Below are positions 26,224 through 34,315 of a stretch of 64,000 nucleotides of DNA, piece by piece (positions within the stretch are counted from its first letter, which is position 1; each line of letters opens with the position of its first letter). The stretch lies in assembly GCF_028728065.1 (NCBI RefSeq), contig NZ_CP117811.1, forward strand, positions 868,001-932,000, written 5' to 3'. Origin of the DNA: Lentisphaera profundi (lineage in GTDB: Bacteria > Verrucomicrobiota > Lentisphaeria > Lentisphaerales > Lentisphaeraceae). A program made the position numbers and the translations under genes. Below the pieces are notes generated by a model, which was not told where the DNA came from, searched no databases, and was given only the letters and a program-made list of their open reading frames with translations.

Positions 26224-26997
26224 TTAATTTTTCAATCGAGCTTTAGTAACGGTTTTTTGGTTTAGAGCAAAGGAAGAACTAATAACTTCTTGCTTTTCTA
26301 CTATTGAGCCACACCAGCTTGGCTCAATTTTTTTCATCATTATGGCATGATCAAATTCGATATCTTTTTCATCAAAATTATCTTCAAAAAATTGCGAAGT
26401 AAATTCTTTTATATGTAGGGCCTGGCAGGTCCATTGTCCCTCAGCAAGTGATTGAAAAAATCTGTCAGTATTCTGATTGCTCGAATGTTGATGAATGAGT
26501 GACTCTTGAAAAAAGTTACCCGCTTCACGCGCGGAAGTAAAAAAGGATTCTTTTGAAAAGTGCGGTTCCATGCCTGCTTGTAAGTAGATCTCGTGTTTTT
26601 GGGCATTTACTTTGAATTGATAGGAGGTGAAATGTTCGTCAGCTTCAAATTGGGTATAAAGGCATTTTATAGGGTAAGTTTTCTTCGATAAAAAAGCCGC
26701 CACTCTTGATGAATTATGAAGTGCTAAGATAGCTAAGCCATTTTTTGTTTCATCACTTTCATCCCATTCAATAGCGATGCTATGTAAGATGACTTCATAG
26801 GGGTAACCCATAAGGTAAGCAGTAATGTCATATTTCTGACAGTTATAATTTTTTATGGTGACGCCACCAAAGGCACGGCCATTGTGAATCCTGGCGCGAG
26901 TTCCGTGTGGTAGTAGGTGTTCAAGAGCATCTGGCTTAATGCGATAATTACAGAGGATTAGCCTGTCTGCCTGTTTGGTGTGTTTCCAAAGAGGCAT
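26224..26997 (-). CDS. DUF2071-like protein
   Basis: A 257-residue soluble protein resembling DUF2071 (YqjF-like, acetoacetate decarboxylase-like fold): an N-terminal helix LEHLLPHGTRAR, then GRAFGGVTI and a run of strands. Similarity is modest and some conserved positions are unclear. It follows the zinc-ribbon/tail-anchor gene by 9 bp on the same strand, with a weak AAGG ribosome binding site, so the two are probably co-transcribed. No catalytic role can be assigned. Confidence 0.45.
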   Translation of the reverse strand: MPLWKHTKQADRLILCNYRIKPDALEHLLPHGTRARIHNGRAFGGVTIKNYNCQKYDITAYLMGYPYEVILHSIAIEWDESDETKNGLAILALHNSSRVAAFLSKKTYPIKCLYTQFEADEHFTSYQFKVNAQKHEIYLQAGMEPHFSKESFFTSAREAGNFFQESLIHQHSSNQNTDRFFQSLAEGQWTCQALHIKEFTSQFFEDNFDEKDIEFDHAIMMKKIEPSWCGSIVEKQEVISSSFALNQKTVTKARLKN

Positions 26998-27006
26998 AAG
27001 AAAACC

Positions 27007-27549
27007 TTATTTAGCACCAAGGATGAAAATGATGATGATAATAACAAAGGCTAAAACAATCCCACCAATTAAGAGATAGCGGTTGAAGTTACTTACTTCA
27101 GAGCGAGCATGTTTAGCATTCTCAATAGCTTGATTAAGACTCATTTTTTTCTTGGAGGCATTTTTCTTAGAAGTGTACTCATCTAGAACTTTCGTAGGGT
27201 CAAAACTCAAGTTGATAACCTGAGTATGAGATGATTTTCCATCGTCGTCGTCAGTATTAAAAGTGGGTTCAGATACTTCCTCTATTTCAATGTCGGGATC
27301 TTCAGTCATCTCTTGAAAGGAAAGGCTTAAGCCTTCTTTTCTTGTGCCATCAACAAATTCGTTGACAGAATTTTCGATAACTTCTAAATCCTTAAGTTTG
27401 CCATTGGCATACGCTTCTAAGAAATTATGGGAGTCGTTAATAAATATTTTAAAATGACAGCGAGAGCACTCATAATCAGTTTTCTTAAGCTGTATTTTAA
27501 CTACTGTATCGCAACGAGGACAAGATAAATTGAATAGATGTTTAGACAT
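27007..27549 (-). CDS. Zinc-ribbon protein with C-terminal membrane anchor
   Basis: A 180-residue protein: an N-terminal zinc ribbon (CPRC at 10-13, CSRC at about 28-31), an acidic middle with a run of Asp near 100, a basic stretch (KKNASKKKM) and one membrane helix at about 160-178 with only two or three residues after it. It would be tail-anchored, with the zinc ribbon in the cytosol. Function is unknown. It is the first gene of a two-gene minus-strand operon with the DUF2071-like gene. Confidence 0.6.
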   Translation of the reverse strand: MSKHLFNLSCPRCDTVVKIQLKKTDYECSRCHFKIFINDSHNFLEAYANGKLKDLEVIENSVNEFVDGTRKEGLSLSFQEMTEDPDIEIEEVSEPTFNTDDDDGKSSHTQVINLSFDPTKVLDEYTSKKNASKKKMSLNQAIENAKHARSEVSNFNRYLLIGGIVLAFVIIIIIFILGAK

Positions 27550-27708
27550 AGTCTTACTATTTTGTAATTAATATATAATTAAGATTAAGCATTTTGTAGT
27601 GGGATTCAATATGAAAAGTGATCAACTTCGATAGTTTTTTCTCAAAAAAAATTTATACCGTAGGAAAATAGGCTATTGTTGTTGAAAAAAAAGAGGGATT
27701 TAATTTAG

Positions 27709-29523
27709 GTGTATACAAGTACAAAAGACTTAGTGGAAGCTCTAGAAACTCAAGGACGATTAATTCGAATAAAAGAAGAGGTTGACCCGTATCTTGAAAT
27801 GGCATATATCCAGAGACGCGTTTATGCCCAAAAGGCGGGGGCGGTACTTTTCGAAAATGTGAAGGGATCTAAATTCCCATGTGTATCGAATTTATTCGGT
27901 AGTATAGAGCAGACCGAAGCGATTTTTCAGGGGCGATGTGAAACAGTAAAAGAACTATTGTCTTATAAAGCTGATAAAGAAAAAGCTCAAGGGCTAATGA
28001 AAAAGCCCTGGAAAATCATCCCTTTATTAAAAGAAGCTCTGTATACTCTACCAAAAAAAATCAAGAATGCTCCAGTAATGGAGTGTGAAGCCAAGCTTAG
28101 CGAACTGCCTCAGATTGTGTGCTGGGAAAAAGATGGTGGAGCCTTTGTTACTCTTCCACAAGTTTATAGTGAAGGAGTCCATAAGCCAGGACCAATGAAT
28201 TCTAATCTGGGCATGTACCGTATTCAACTATCAGGTGAGTCTTATGAAAAAGATAGTGAGATTGGTCTTCATTACCAAATACATCGTGGAATTGGGGTTC
28301 ATCATGAGGCCCATCGAAAAGTAAAAAAACCTTTTCGTGTAGCTATTTTTGTGGGGGGGCCACCCTCAATGACTTTTTCTGCAGTGATGCCTTTGCCAGA
28401 AGGTTTGCCAGAAGTTGTTTTTTCAGGTCTTTTACAGGGGAGGCGATGGCGCTATTCCAAGTATAAAGAATGGACAGTAGCCGCCGAAGCTGATTTTTGT
28501 ATTTTAGGTACAGTAGATGAAAATGACCTAAAAGCAGAAGGCCCTTTTGGCGACCACTTGGGCTATTATAGCTTAGTACATGAATTGCCCTATATGAAAG
28601 TTGAAAAAGTTTTTCACCGTAAAGATGCAATATGGCCCTTTACCGTTGTTGGGCGACCCCCTCAAGAAGACACCTCTTTCGGAGATGTGATTCATCAATT
28701 AACAGGTGATGTCCTTCCTTCTGAATTACCTGGATTAAGAGAACTCAACGCAGTAGATGAAGCAGGAGTCCACCCTTTGTTATTAGCTACGGCAGAAGAT
28801 CGTTATTTGCCTTATTGTGATGATGGCGAACCTTATGAATTACATACAATTGCCCATGCAATACTCGGAAAAGGCCAATTGTCTTTGGCCAAGTACCTTT
28901 TTCTTTTGGGAGATGGTGACGAAAAGGCGCCTCATGTACATGATTACGAAAAATTCTTCAAGTACGCACTTGAGCGCTTAGATTTTTCCCGTGACCTGCA
29001 TTTTCACACTTGCACGACCATGGATACGCTCGATTATTCAGGAACAGAACTCAACAAGGGGTCGAAACTCGTACTCATTGCTTGCGGAAAGCGCAAAAGA
29101 GCTTTAGCTAAAAAAATACCAGAGCTTTTTAAAAGCCCTTTTGATGGGCAAGCTCACATGGTTATGGATGGAGTGGTTTCATTAGATATAGGTAATTGGG
29201 AGAGTCGTGAGAAGGCGCGTGAGGAAGGCGAAGTCTTATCAAATGAATTGAAAGTAGGTGAGGGCATTGCACTCATTATTCTTACTGAAGAGGCTGAGTT
29301 CTGTGCTCAATCAATTGAAAATTTCTTGTGGTTAACTTTTACTCGTTCAGATCCTGCGGCAGATATATATGGACTTAGATCCAGATATCTCGATAAGCAT
29401 TGGAGCTGTGATGCCCCCATGATTATAGATGCACGTGTAAAAAAACATCATGCCCCAGTCTTGGAAGAAGATCCTTCGATTGCTAAAAGAGCGGATGAAA
29501 TTCTTGCTAAGTACTTAAGATAA
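27709..29523 (+). CDS. UbiD family decarboxylase
   Basis: A 604-residue prenylated-FMN-dependent (de)carboxylase. The UbiD start text (LEALETQGRLIRIKEEVDP), the VKGSKFPCVSNLFGS segment and the central VVGRPPQEDTSFGD and GLRELNAVDEAGVHPLLL regions are typical; the length is that of the longer UbiD branch. GTG start with AGAGGGA about 10 bp upstream. UbiX, which makes the cofactor, is not in the window. Roles in quinone synthesis (ubiquinone or futalosine-menaquinone type) are the likely choices; aromatic acid breakdown cannot be excluded. Confidence 0.88.
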   Translation: MYTSTKDLVEALETQGRLIRIKEEVDPYLEMAYIQRRVYAQKAGAVLFENVKGSKFPCVSNLFGSIEQTEAIFQGRCETVKELLSYKADKEKAQGLMKKPWKIIPLLKEALYTLPKKIKNAPVMECEAKLSELPQIVCWEKDGGAFVTLPQVYSEGVHKPGPMNSNLGMYRIQLSGESYEKDSEIGLHYQIHRGIGVHHEAHRKVKKPFRVAIFVGGPPSMTFSAVMPLPEGLPEVVFSGLLQGRRWRYSKYKEWTVAAEADFCILGTVDENDLKAEGPFGDHLGYYSLVHELPYMKVEKVFHRKDAIWPFTVVGRPPQEDTSFGDVIHQLTGDVLPSELPGLRELNAVDEAGVHPLLLATAEDRYLPYCDDGEPYELHTIAHAILGKGQLSLAKYLFLLGDGDEKAPHVHDYEKFFKYALERLDFSRDLHFHTCTTMDTLDYSGTELNKGSKLVLIACGKRKRALAKKIPELFKSPFDGQAHMVMDGVVSLDIGNWESREKAREEGEVLSNELKVGEGIALIILTEEAEFCAQSIENFLWLTFTRSDPAADIYGLRSRYLDKHWSCDAPMIIDARVKKHHAPVLEEDPSIAKRADEILAKYLR

Positions 29524-29616
29524 AAAGGCTTATTTTTCGAATGCTAAAAAACTCGCCATGTATGCATGACGATAAGTATAGATTTATCTTAAAAAACGGT
29601 AAAAACTAATAGGTTT

Positions 29617-29645
29617 TTGTATAGAGCGGTTTATTTTAGTAAAAT
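29617..29645 (+). promoter_or_regulatory. Candidate sigma-70-type promoter of serS
   Basis: TTGTAT (29617-29622) and TAAAAT (29640-29645) are separated by 17 bp, 28 bp before the serS start. The fit to the -35/-10 consensus is moderate and AT-rich background raises the chance of a false match. No T-box or other leader structure is visible. Confidence 0.35.
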
Positions 29646-29672
29646 TTTATAAAATATACGAGAGTTTGTAGC

Positions 29673-30950
29673 ATGATTGATATCAAAAAATTCAGAGAAA
29701 ATGCTGATTTCTTTAAGAAAAAATGGGCAGATCGCGGCCTAGAAGTTGATGTAAACGAAATTTTAGCCTGGGATACTGACTGGCGTAAAAGTATGGTGGC
29801 AGTGGAAGACTTGAAATCAAAGAGAAAACTTGAGTCAAAGCAAATTGGTATCATGAAAAAGAATGGCGAGGATGCAGCTCCAGCTATGGAAGCCGTTCGT
29901 CTTATTGGTGATCAAATAAAAGAACTGGATGCAAAAGCAGCTGAATTATCTAATAAAGTTAATTCTAAACTTCTTTCTTTGCCCAATCCACCATCAGAAT
30001 TTACTCCTGTTGGCTTTACTGAGGACGACAATCCTGAAGTTCGCCGTTGGGGTACTAAACCTGAATTCGATTTTGAACCCCAAGCACACTGGGATTTAGG
30101 TCAACAGTTAGATATTTTAGACTTGCCTCGCGCAGCTAAGATGTCTGGATCGGGATTTTATCTATGGAAGGGTGCAGGCGCACGCTTGGAAAGAGCTTTG
30201 ATTAACTTTTTCTTGGATCAAAATACCGAGAATGGTTATAAAGAAGCTTGGGTTCCTTTTATGGTCAATCCAAAAGCTATGACTGGTACAGGTCAATTGC
30301 CAAAATTTGCGGAAGAGATTTATCACGCTACAGAAGATGATCTTTATTTAGTTCCCACTGCAGAAGTACCGCTAACTAATATCCATGCCGATGAAATATT
30401 GGATGCTAAGGATTTGCCTATTGCGTATACAGCTTATACACCATGTTTCCGTCGTGAAGCAGGAGCTGCAGGCAAAGATTCAAGAGGTATTTTACGCGTT
30501 CACCAATTCTCTAAAGTTGAAATGGTGAAAATAGTTGAGCCTTCAACATCTTATACTGAGTTAGAAATGCTATTAGCTGATGCTGAGCACCTCTTACAGC
30601 AATTAGGACTTCATTATCGCGTCATTGAATTATGCTCAGGTGACTTAGGCTTCTCAGCCGCGCGTTGTTACGATATAGAAGTGTGGGCTCCTGGTACAGA
30701 TCGTTACCTCGAAGTTTCTTCATGTTCTAACTTCGAAGACTTTCAATCACGTCGTTGTAAGATTCGTTATAAAGAAGATATGGAGAAAAAAGCTGAACTC
30801 GTTCATACAATTAATGGTTCTGGTTTAGCATTGCCTCGTTGTATTGTGGCACTTATGGAAACTTATCAGCGTGCTGATGGCTCTATCGAGGTTCCAGATC
30901 TTCTTGTTCCTTATATGGGTGGTTTAACTGAGATAACTGCAGAGGGCTAG
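29673..30950 (+). CDS. serS: Seryl-tRNA synthetase
   Basis: Charges tRNA-Ser (and tRNA-Sec where present). 425 residues: N-terminal coiled-coil arm (about 1-105; MIDIKKFRENADFFKKK), then the class II catalytic core with motif 2 PCFRREAGAAGKDSRG and motif 3 GSGLALPRCIVALMETYQ. The length is normal. The following sigma factor gene starts 5 bp later, which suggests co-transcription. The stretch 29524-29672 before it holds only a weak promoter candidate. Confidence 0.97.
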   Translation: MIDIKKFRENADFFKKKWADRGLEVDVNEILAWDTDWRKSMVAVEDLKSKRKLESKQIGIMKKNGEDAAPAMEAVRLIGDQIKELDAKAAELSNKVNSKLLSLPNPPSEFTPVGFTEDDNPEVRRWGTKPEFDFEPQAHWDLGQQLDILDLPRAAKMSGSGFYLWKGAGARLERALINFFLDQNTENGYKEAWVPFMVNPKAMTGTGQLPKFAEEIYHATEDDLYLVPTAEVPLTNIHADEILDAKDLPIAYTAYTPCFRREAGAAGKDSRGILRVHQFSKVEMVKIVEPSTSYTELEMLLADAEHLLQQLGLHYRVIELCSGDLGFSAARCYDIEVWAPGTDRYLEVSSCSNFEDFQSRRCKIRYKEDMEKKAELVHTINGSGLALPRCIVALMETYQRADGSIEVPDLLVPYMGGLTEITAEG

Positions 30951-30955
30951 GCAAA

Positions 30956-31561
30956 GTGAACAAACATTCTGCAAATGATCCTTATAAAACAAGGGAAAGT
31001 TTGATTGAAAGAATTCAGAATGAAAATACGACGGCGAGCACTTGGGAAGATTTTTCCGATGCGTACCGACGTTTTATCTACATTGCTCTTCGCAATAATG
31101 GTTTGAATCACCATGATTGCGAAGAAGTTGTTCAGCGTGTTATGATCAAAGTATGGGAAAAAATTGCCCGCTTTAAATACAATCCAGGAAGAGGGAAATT
31201 TAGGTATTGGTTGTATCGCGTTTCTAGAAACGAAATGATTGACTTTGTCCGTGCTCAGCAGGCTTATGAAAAGAGAAATGCCGCTTTATTAGAACTTAGT
31301 CCAGAGATTGAAGAATCAGATCTTCGTAAAGCAGTGGATAACGAATGGCGCAACTATATCGCGAATATGGCTCTAGAGCGTATAAAAGGTGAGTTTAAAT
31401 CACATACAATAGAAAGTTTTTTGATGCACAGTAAAGGCATTGCTCCAGAGGAAATTGCTCAGCAACTTGGGATGACGGTTAATAGTGTTTATTTATCTAA
31501 GCGCCGAATTCTCGAACGTTTAAAAGAAGAAGTACGTCGTTTAGAGCATGAGCTGGGTTAA
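30956..31561 (+). CDS. ECF-type RNA polymerase sigma factor (second copy)
   Basis: A 201-residue sigma factor of the same group as the kinase-linked one at 12.5-13.1 kb: FRRFIYIALRNNG-like region 2 core (about 37-60), CEEVVQRVMIKVW, KFRYWLYRVSRNEMIDFVR, and a region 4 helix-turn-helix (IAPEEIAQQLGMTVNSVYLSKRRIL). GTG start; the GAGG at the end of serS serves as its ribosome binding site, 5 bp past the serS stop. There is no kinase or anti-sigma gene beside it, so how it is controlled is unclear. Confidence 0.85.
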   Translation: MNKHSANDPYKTRESLIERIQNENTTASTWEDFSDAYRRFIYIALRNNGLNHHDCEEVVQRVMIKVWEKIARFKYNPGRGKFRYWLYRVSRNEMIDFVRAQQAYEKRNAALLELSPEIEESDLRKAVDNEWRNYIANMALERIKGEFKSHTIESFLMHSKGIAPEEIAQQLGMTVNSVYLSKRRILERLKEEVRRLEHELG

Positions 31562-31628
31562 GCCTTTTCTGAAAAATTAATAAAAATAATCTATTTAAGT
31601 CAGTAAAAGCCTTATTTAAGATAGAAAA

Positions 31629-31647
31629 TTTACTAAATCTTAGTAAA
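31629..31647. promoter_or_regulatory. Perfect 8-bp dyad upstream of the 57-codon gene
   Basis: TTTACTAA (31629-31636) and TTAGTAAA (31640-31647) are exact inverted repeats with 3 bp between, ending 38 bp before the start of the small gene. The size and spacing fit a repressor or activator operator; the lack of a T-run after it makes a terminator unlikely. No second copy of the half-site was noticed nearby. Confidence 0.4.
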
Positions 31648-31685
31648 ATAATAAACCTAACATTATAAACAACAAGGAAGACCTT

Positions 31686-31859
31686 ATGAACGTTGACCAA
31701 CACCTTAAAGTAGCTCAGTGGCACATGGAACAAGCAAGATTACACGCAACACAAGATCATGCATGTGGTTGCCCAATTTCTGACGAGTACAGCAGAATTA
31801 TTGACATCATCGAAGATGGTCTCGAGATTGCTGAAGAAGTTACTTGCGACCTTAAGTAA
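31686..31859 (+). CDS. 57-residue Cys/His-containing protein, unknown
   Basis: A short gene with strong expression signals: AAGGAAG 6 bp before the ATG, a dyad upstream and an intrinsic terminator 20 bp after the stop. The product has His at 6, 13, 20 and 25 and Cys at 27, 29 (HACGC) and 54, then a predicted amphipathic acidic helix (about 32-52). A metal-binding or redox role is possible but nothing is recognised. It has no signal peptide. The convergent neighbour is the ferritin-like/ATP-grasp fusion; whether they act together is unknown. Confidence 0.7.
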   Translation: MNVDQHLKVAQWHMEQARLHATQDHACGCPISDEYSRIIDIIEDGLEIAEEVTCDLK

Positions 31860-31880
31860 GTTTAAACTTATTTGGTTCTA

Positions 31881-31909
31881 AAAAGCTCGGTTTATACCGG
31901 GCTTTTTTA
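31881..31909. terminator. Rho-independent terminator between convergent genes
   Basis: AGCTCGG pairs with CCGGGCT (one G-T pair) around loop TTTATA, followed by TTTTTT. It ends the 57-codon gene; with an A-run on the other side it may also stop transcripts of the minus-strand fusion gene. Confidence 0.8.
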
Positions 31910-31913
31910 TTGC

Positions 31914-33866
31914 TTATATGATTTTGAAATGAGCAAAAAACTGTTGCGCATCAGGTGTGAGTATAATATCGGCAGCCTTTATTTTGCCTTGGGGATTCAT
32001 TTGAGATGTGTTGCTCACTAAAGAGCTTTCAGTTTTGTTAATAATAGATAAGCGGCTAATAGAAGATCCCTGGCAGGCACGATTGAGTTCGAGCGCAATT
32101 CTACCCATTGTGATACGTGGATTTAGTTCACAGATGGGACGGAAGTAAAGAGTCTCAAATTCTTTCCAAATGAATCCATCGAGTGCAAATGGCCCAGAGA
32201 AATCCATTTCAATCATTTCTTTAGCCCAGAGTTGAGCCACTTTATCAAAACCTTCTTTGATGCAGTTACCTCCATTGGCAAATACGAATTTCTTCAGTTC
32301 TTTTGACCAGTGCTGATGAAAGGGCCCGCATATATTTGCGGTATTCGCAAAGGCTTGGGTTTCAATTTGTGTGAGGCCGTAGAATTTAAGTTTTCCATTA
32401 GCTAAAAGCTCGTATTGAGCGGAGAAATCAGCCAGTCTTTCTCGATGAGCTTCAGCTAAAATCCCCCCTTGACGTTTTATATTGCCGTTGATCCAATTGA
32501 GATCATCATTTTGAAGGTTTTTTAGTGAGACCCTACGGCAGCCTCTTCCTGTTGTGGCTAAGGGAGCTTTCAATAAAATGTCTGAAGAAAGATTGGATTC
32601 GAGAAGCGATTCAATGGTTTTAAAAAAGCTTGCAGGCTTTAAATCAAAGAAATCGTTCTCTGATATGAGCTGCCTATATATTTCTGCCTGGAATTTTTTT
32701 GAGTATAAGTTTTTCCAAGGCTCTTGCCAAAGCGTTTGTTTGAAGCTAGTGGATTGAAGTTTTGTGATCGCAGTAGTCTTTTTTTCTGCCACAGGACTTT
32801 TTCCCCAAGCTTTAATGAAGCCAGGCTTATGCTTTTTAAGCAGTTGAGGTATTTGCTGGAAGTCAAAATTCTCGGGTAAAGGGAATTTTAACTTATAAAA
32901 ACGTTCAAGAGTACTGAGTGATATTTTTTTGTTGCTAAGTAAAATATCATCTTTTTTACATAGAGATATAAGCAAGGGGCAAAGATCGTCTTCCGCTATG
33001 GTATTGTTTTTTCGAGGAGATATTTTATGAGACTCAAGCTCAGCTCCAGGGTTGAATGTCCATATATTAGGACTTCTTCCTTTGCTGCTATTATGAAGCT
33101 TAAATTGTAGGATAGTCGCTTCGTCCATTTGGGCGCTAAGGCGGCCGCTCATATCAAAGTATTTATTTGATTTAGCTCGACTCGGATCAAGAGCCGTAGG
33201 TAAATGTCGAAGGTAATAGTCCCAGAAACTGCTGTCCTTATTCCATTTATTCATCCAGTCGACACCAAATTGGACATGACGGATTTCATCTTCATAAACA
33301 AGCTTCAGGATATCGGCAGTTTTTTTGTCTCCTGCTTGAGTAAATAATGTCTTGTAGTAGCAGGTGAAATCTAAGTTAGCTTGCTCAAGCGTAAGGCTCA
33401 TTCCCGCAAGGTAGGCTTGAGGTGTTTCAACTTTGGAAAGACAATCCCAAAAGAAACTACTTAGTGGGAGGTCACCTGCTTGACAAGATAATTCTTTGAG
33501 CCGATTGAGATATAATCGGCAATGCTTTTGTTCGTCAATAAGAGTTTGGACTAAGCCACGTTGGAATTCTTCGGGTACTGAATTTGAGAATTTAATGAGC
33601 GCATGCGCCATGAGTTCAATAGCGACTAATTCATGATTCATAAACATGAGCAAGAGCAGGCCGCGGTCACGGTCAGAATTTAGTTCGCCCAATTGCAGTT
33701 TTTTACTGTCTTTTTTACCAAATGAATAAGCATCGGAACGCTCAGGTGCACTTTTTAAAGATAAATTCTCCTTGAGCGGAGAATAATCAATTTTACCTGG
33801 ATGTCGTAGTTTATCTTCGATATGAGGTGATTCGAGAATGTTCTGAGCAAAATGATATAAATTCAT
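31914..33866 (-). CDS. Ferritin-like (DUF455-type) and ATP-grasp fusion protein
   Basis: A 650-residue two-part enzyme. Residues about 60-235 look like a DUF455 ferritin-like four-helix bundle with all six expected iron ligands: E79/E84 (NHELVAIE), E112-H115 (DEQKH), E161 (TLEQ) and E194-H197 (DEIRH). Residues about 400-600 look like an ATP-grasp domain: K433 in LKAPLATTGRG, AEAHRERLADFSAQYEL, LDGFIW and the metal-binding ELNPRITMGR (E580, N582, R584). So an oxidase/hydroxylase-type half is joined to a ligase-type half. The substrate is unknown; tRNA modification or peptide tailoring are guesses. Divergent from clpS. Confidence 0.65.
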   Translation of the reverse strand: MNLYHFAQNILESPHIEDKLRHPGKIDYSPLKENLSLKSAPERSDAYSFGKKDSKKLQLGELNSDRDRGLLLLMFMNHELVAIELMAHALIKFSNSVPEEFQRGLVQTLIDEQKHCRLYLNRLKELSCQAGDLPLSSFFWDCLSKVETPQAYLAGMSLTLEQANLDFTCYYKTLFTQAGDKKTADILKLVYEDEIRHVQFGVDWMNKWNKDSSFWDYYLRHLPTALDPSRAKSNKYFDMSGRLSAQMDEATILQFKLHNSSKGRSPNIWTFNPGAELESHKISPRKNNTIAEDDLCPLLISLCKKDDILLSNKKISLSTLERFYKLKFPLPENFDFQQIPQLLKKHKPGFIKAWGKSPVAEKKTTAITKLQSTSFKQTLWQEPWKNLYSKKFQAEIYRQLISENDFFDLKPASFFKTIESLLESNLSSDILLKAPLATTGRGCRRVSLKNLQNDDLNWINGNIKRQGGILAEAHRERLADFSAQYELLANGKLKFYGLTQIETQAFANTANICGPFHQHWSKELKKFVFANGGNCIKEGFDKVAQLWAKEMIEMDFSGPFALDGFIWKEFETLYFRPICELNPRITMGRIALELNRACQGSSISRLSIINKTESSLVSNTSQMNPQGKIKAADIILTPDAQQFFAHFKII

Positions 33867-33945
33867 GATTTTTGGTATCGTAAAAAATTAGTCAAAAGAG
33901 TAAACGCCTTCATATTATATTAATTGTAAAAATTGTGAAGTGGAT

Positions 33946-34257
33946 ATGTCAGAAAAAATTTCAATTGAGGGCGACACAGCTCTGTTAGAAAAGCGCAAAG
34001 TAAAACGACCGAGCTTATTTAAAGTGATTTTACACAATGATGATTATACTCCCATGGATTTTGTCGTCATGCTCATTAAAGGTGTTTTTCATAAAACAGA
34101 TGATGAGGCCGTACAAATTATGTTAACTGTACATGTGAAAGGTAAAGCTATTTGTGGTGTTTACCCCAAGGATGTTGCAGAGAACAAAGTGGACAAAGCT
34201 ATGAACATGTCAAAAAAAGAAGGTCACCCCTTGCTTTGTACTATGCAAAAGGAATAA
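33946..34257 (+). CDS. clpS: ATP-dependent Clp protease adaptor ClpS
   Basis: Adaptor that delivers N-degron substrates to ClpAP. About 103 residues with the hallmark HNDDYTPMDFVV segment, which forms the N-degron pocket, and VHVKGKAICGVYPKDVAE. I prefer the ATG at 33946, with a weak GAAGTGG in front; a GTG six bases upstream is the alternative. It is 58 bp before clpA, its usual partner. Confidence 0.95.
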   Translation: MSEKISIEGDTALLEKRKVKRPSLFKVILHNDDYTPMDFVVMLIKGVFHKTDDEAVQIMLTVHVKGKAICGVYPKDVAENKVDKAMNMSKKEGHPLLCTMQKE

Positions 34258-34315
34258 AAATTCGTTTTTCGGATTTTTGGAAGATATTTTAGCTTAAGAA
34301 AAACTAGAGAGAAAA

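Noticed and set aside
29524-29672. A T-box or other serine-sensing leader before serS
   Set aside because: No T-box consensus (TGGNACCGCG-type) or stem pair was seen; only a weak promoter match is present.
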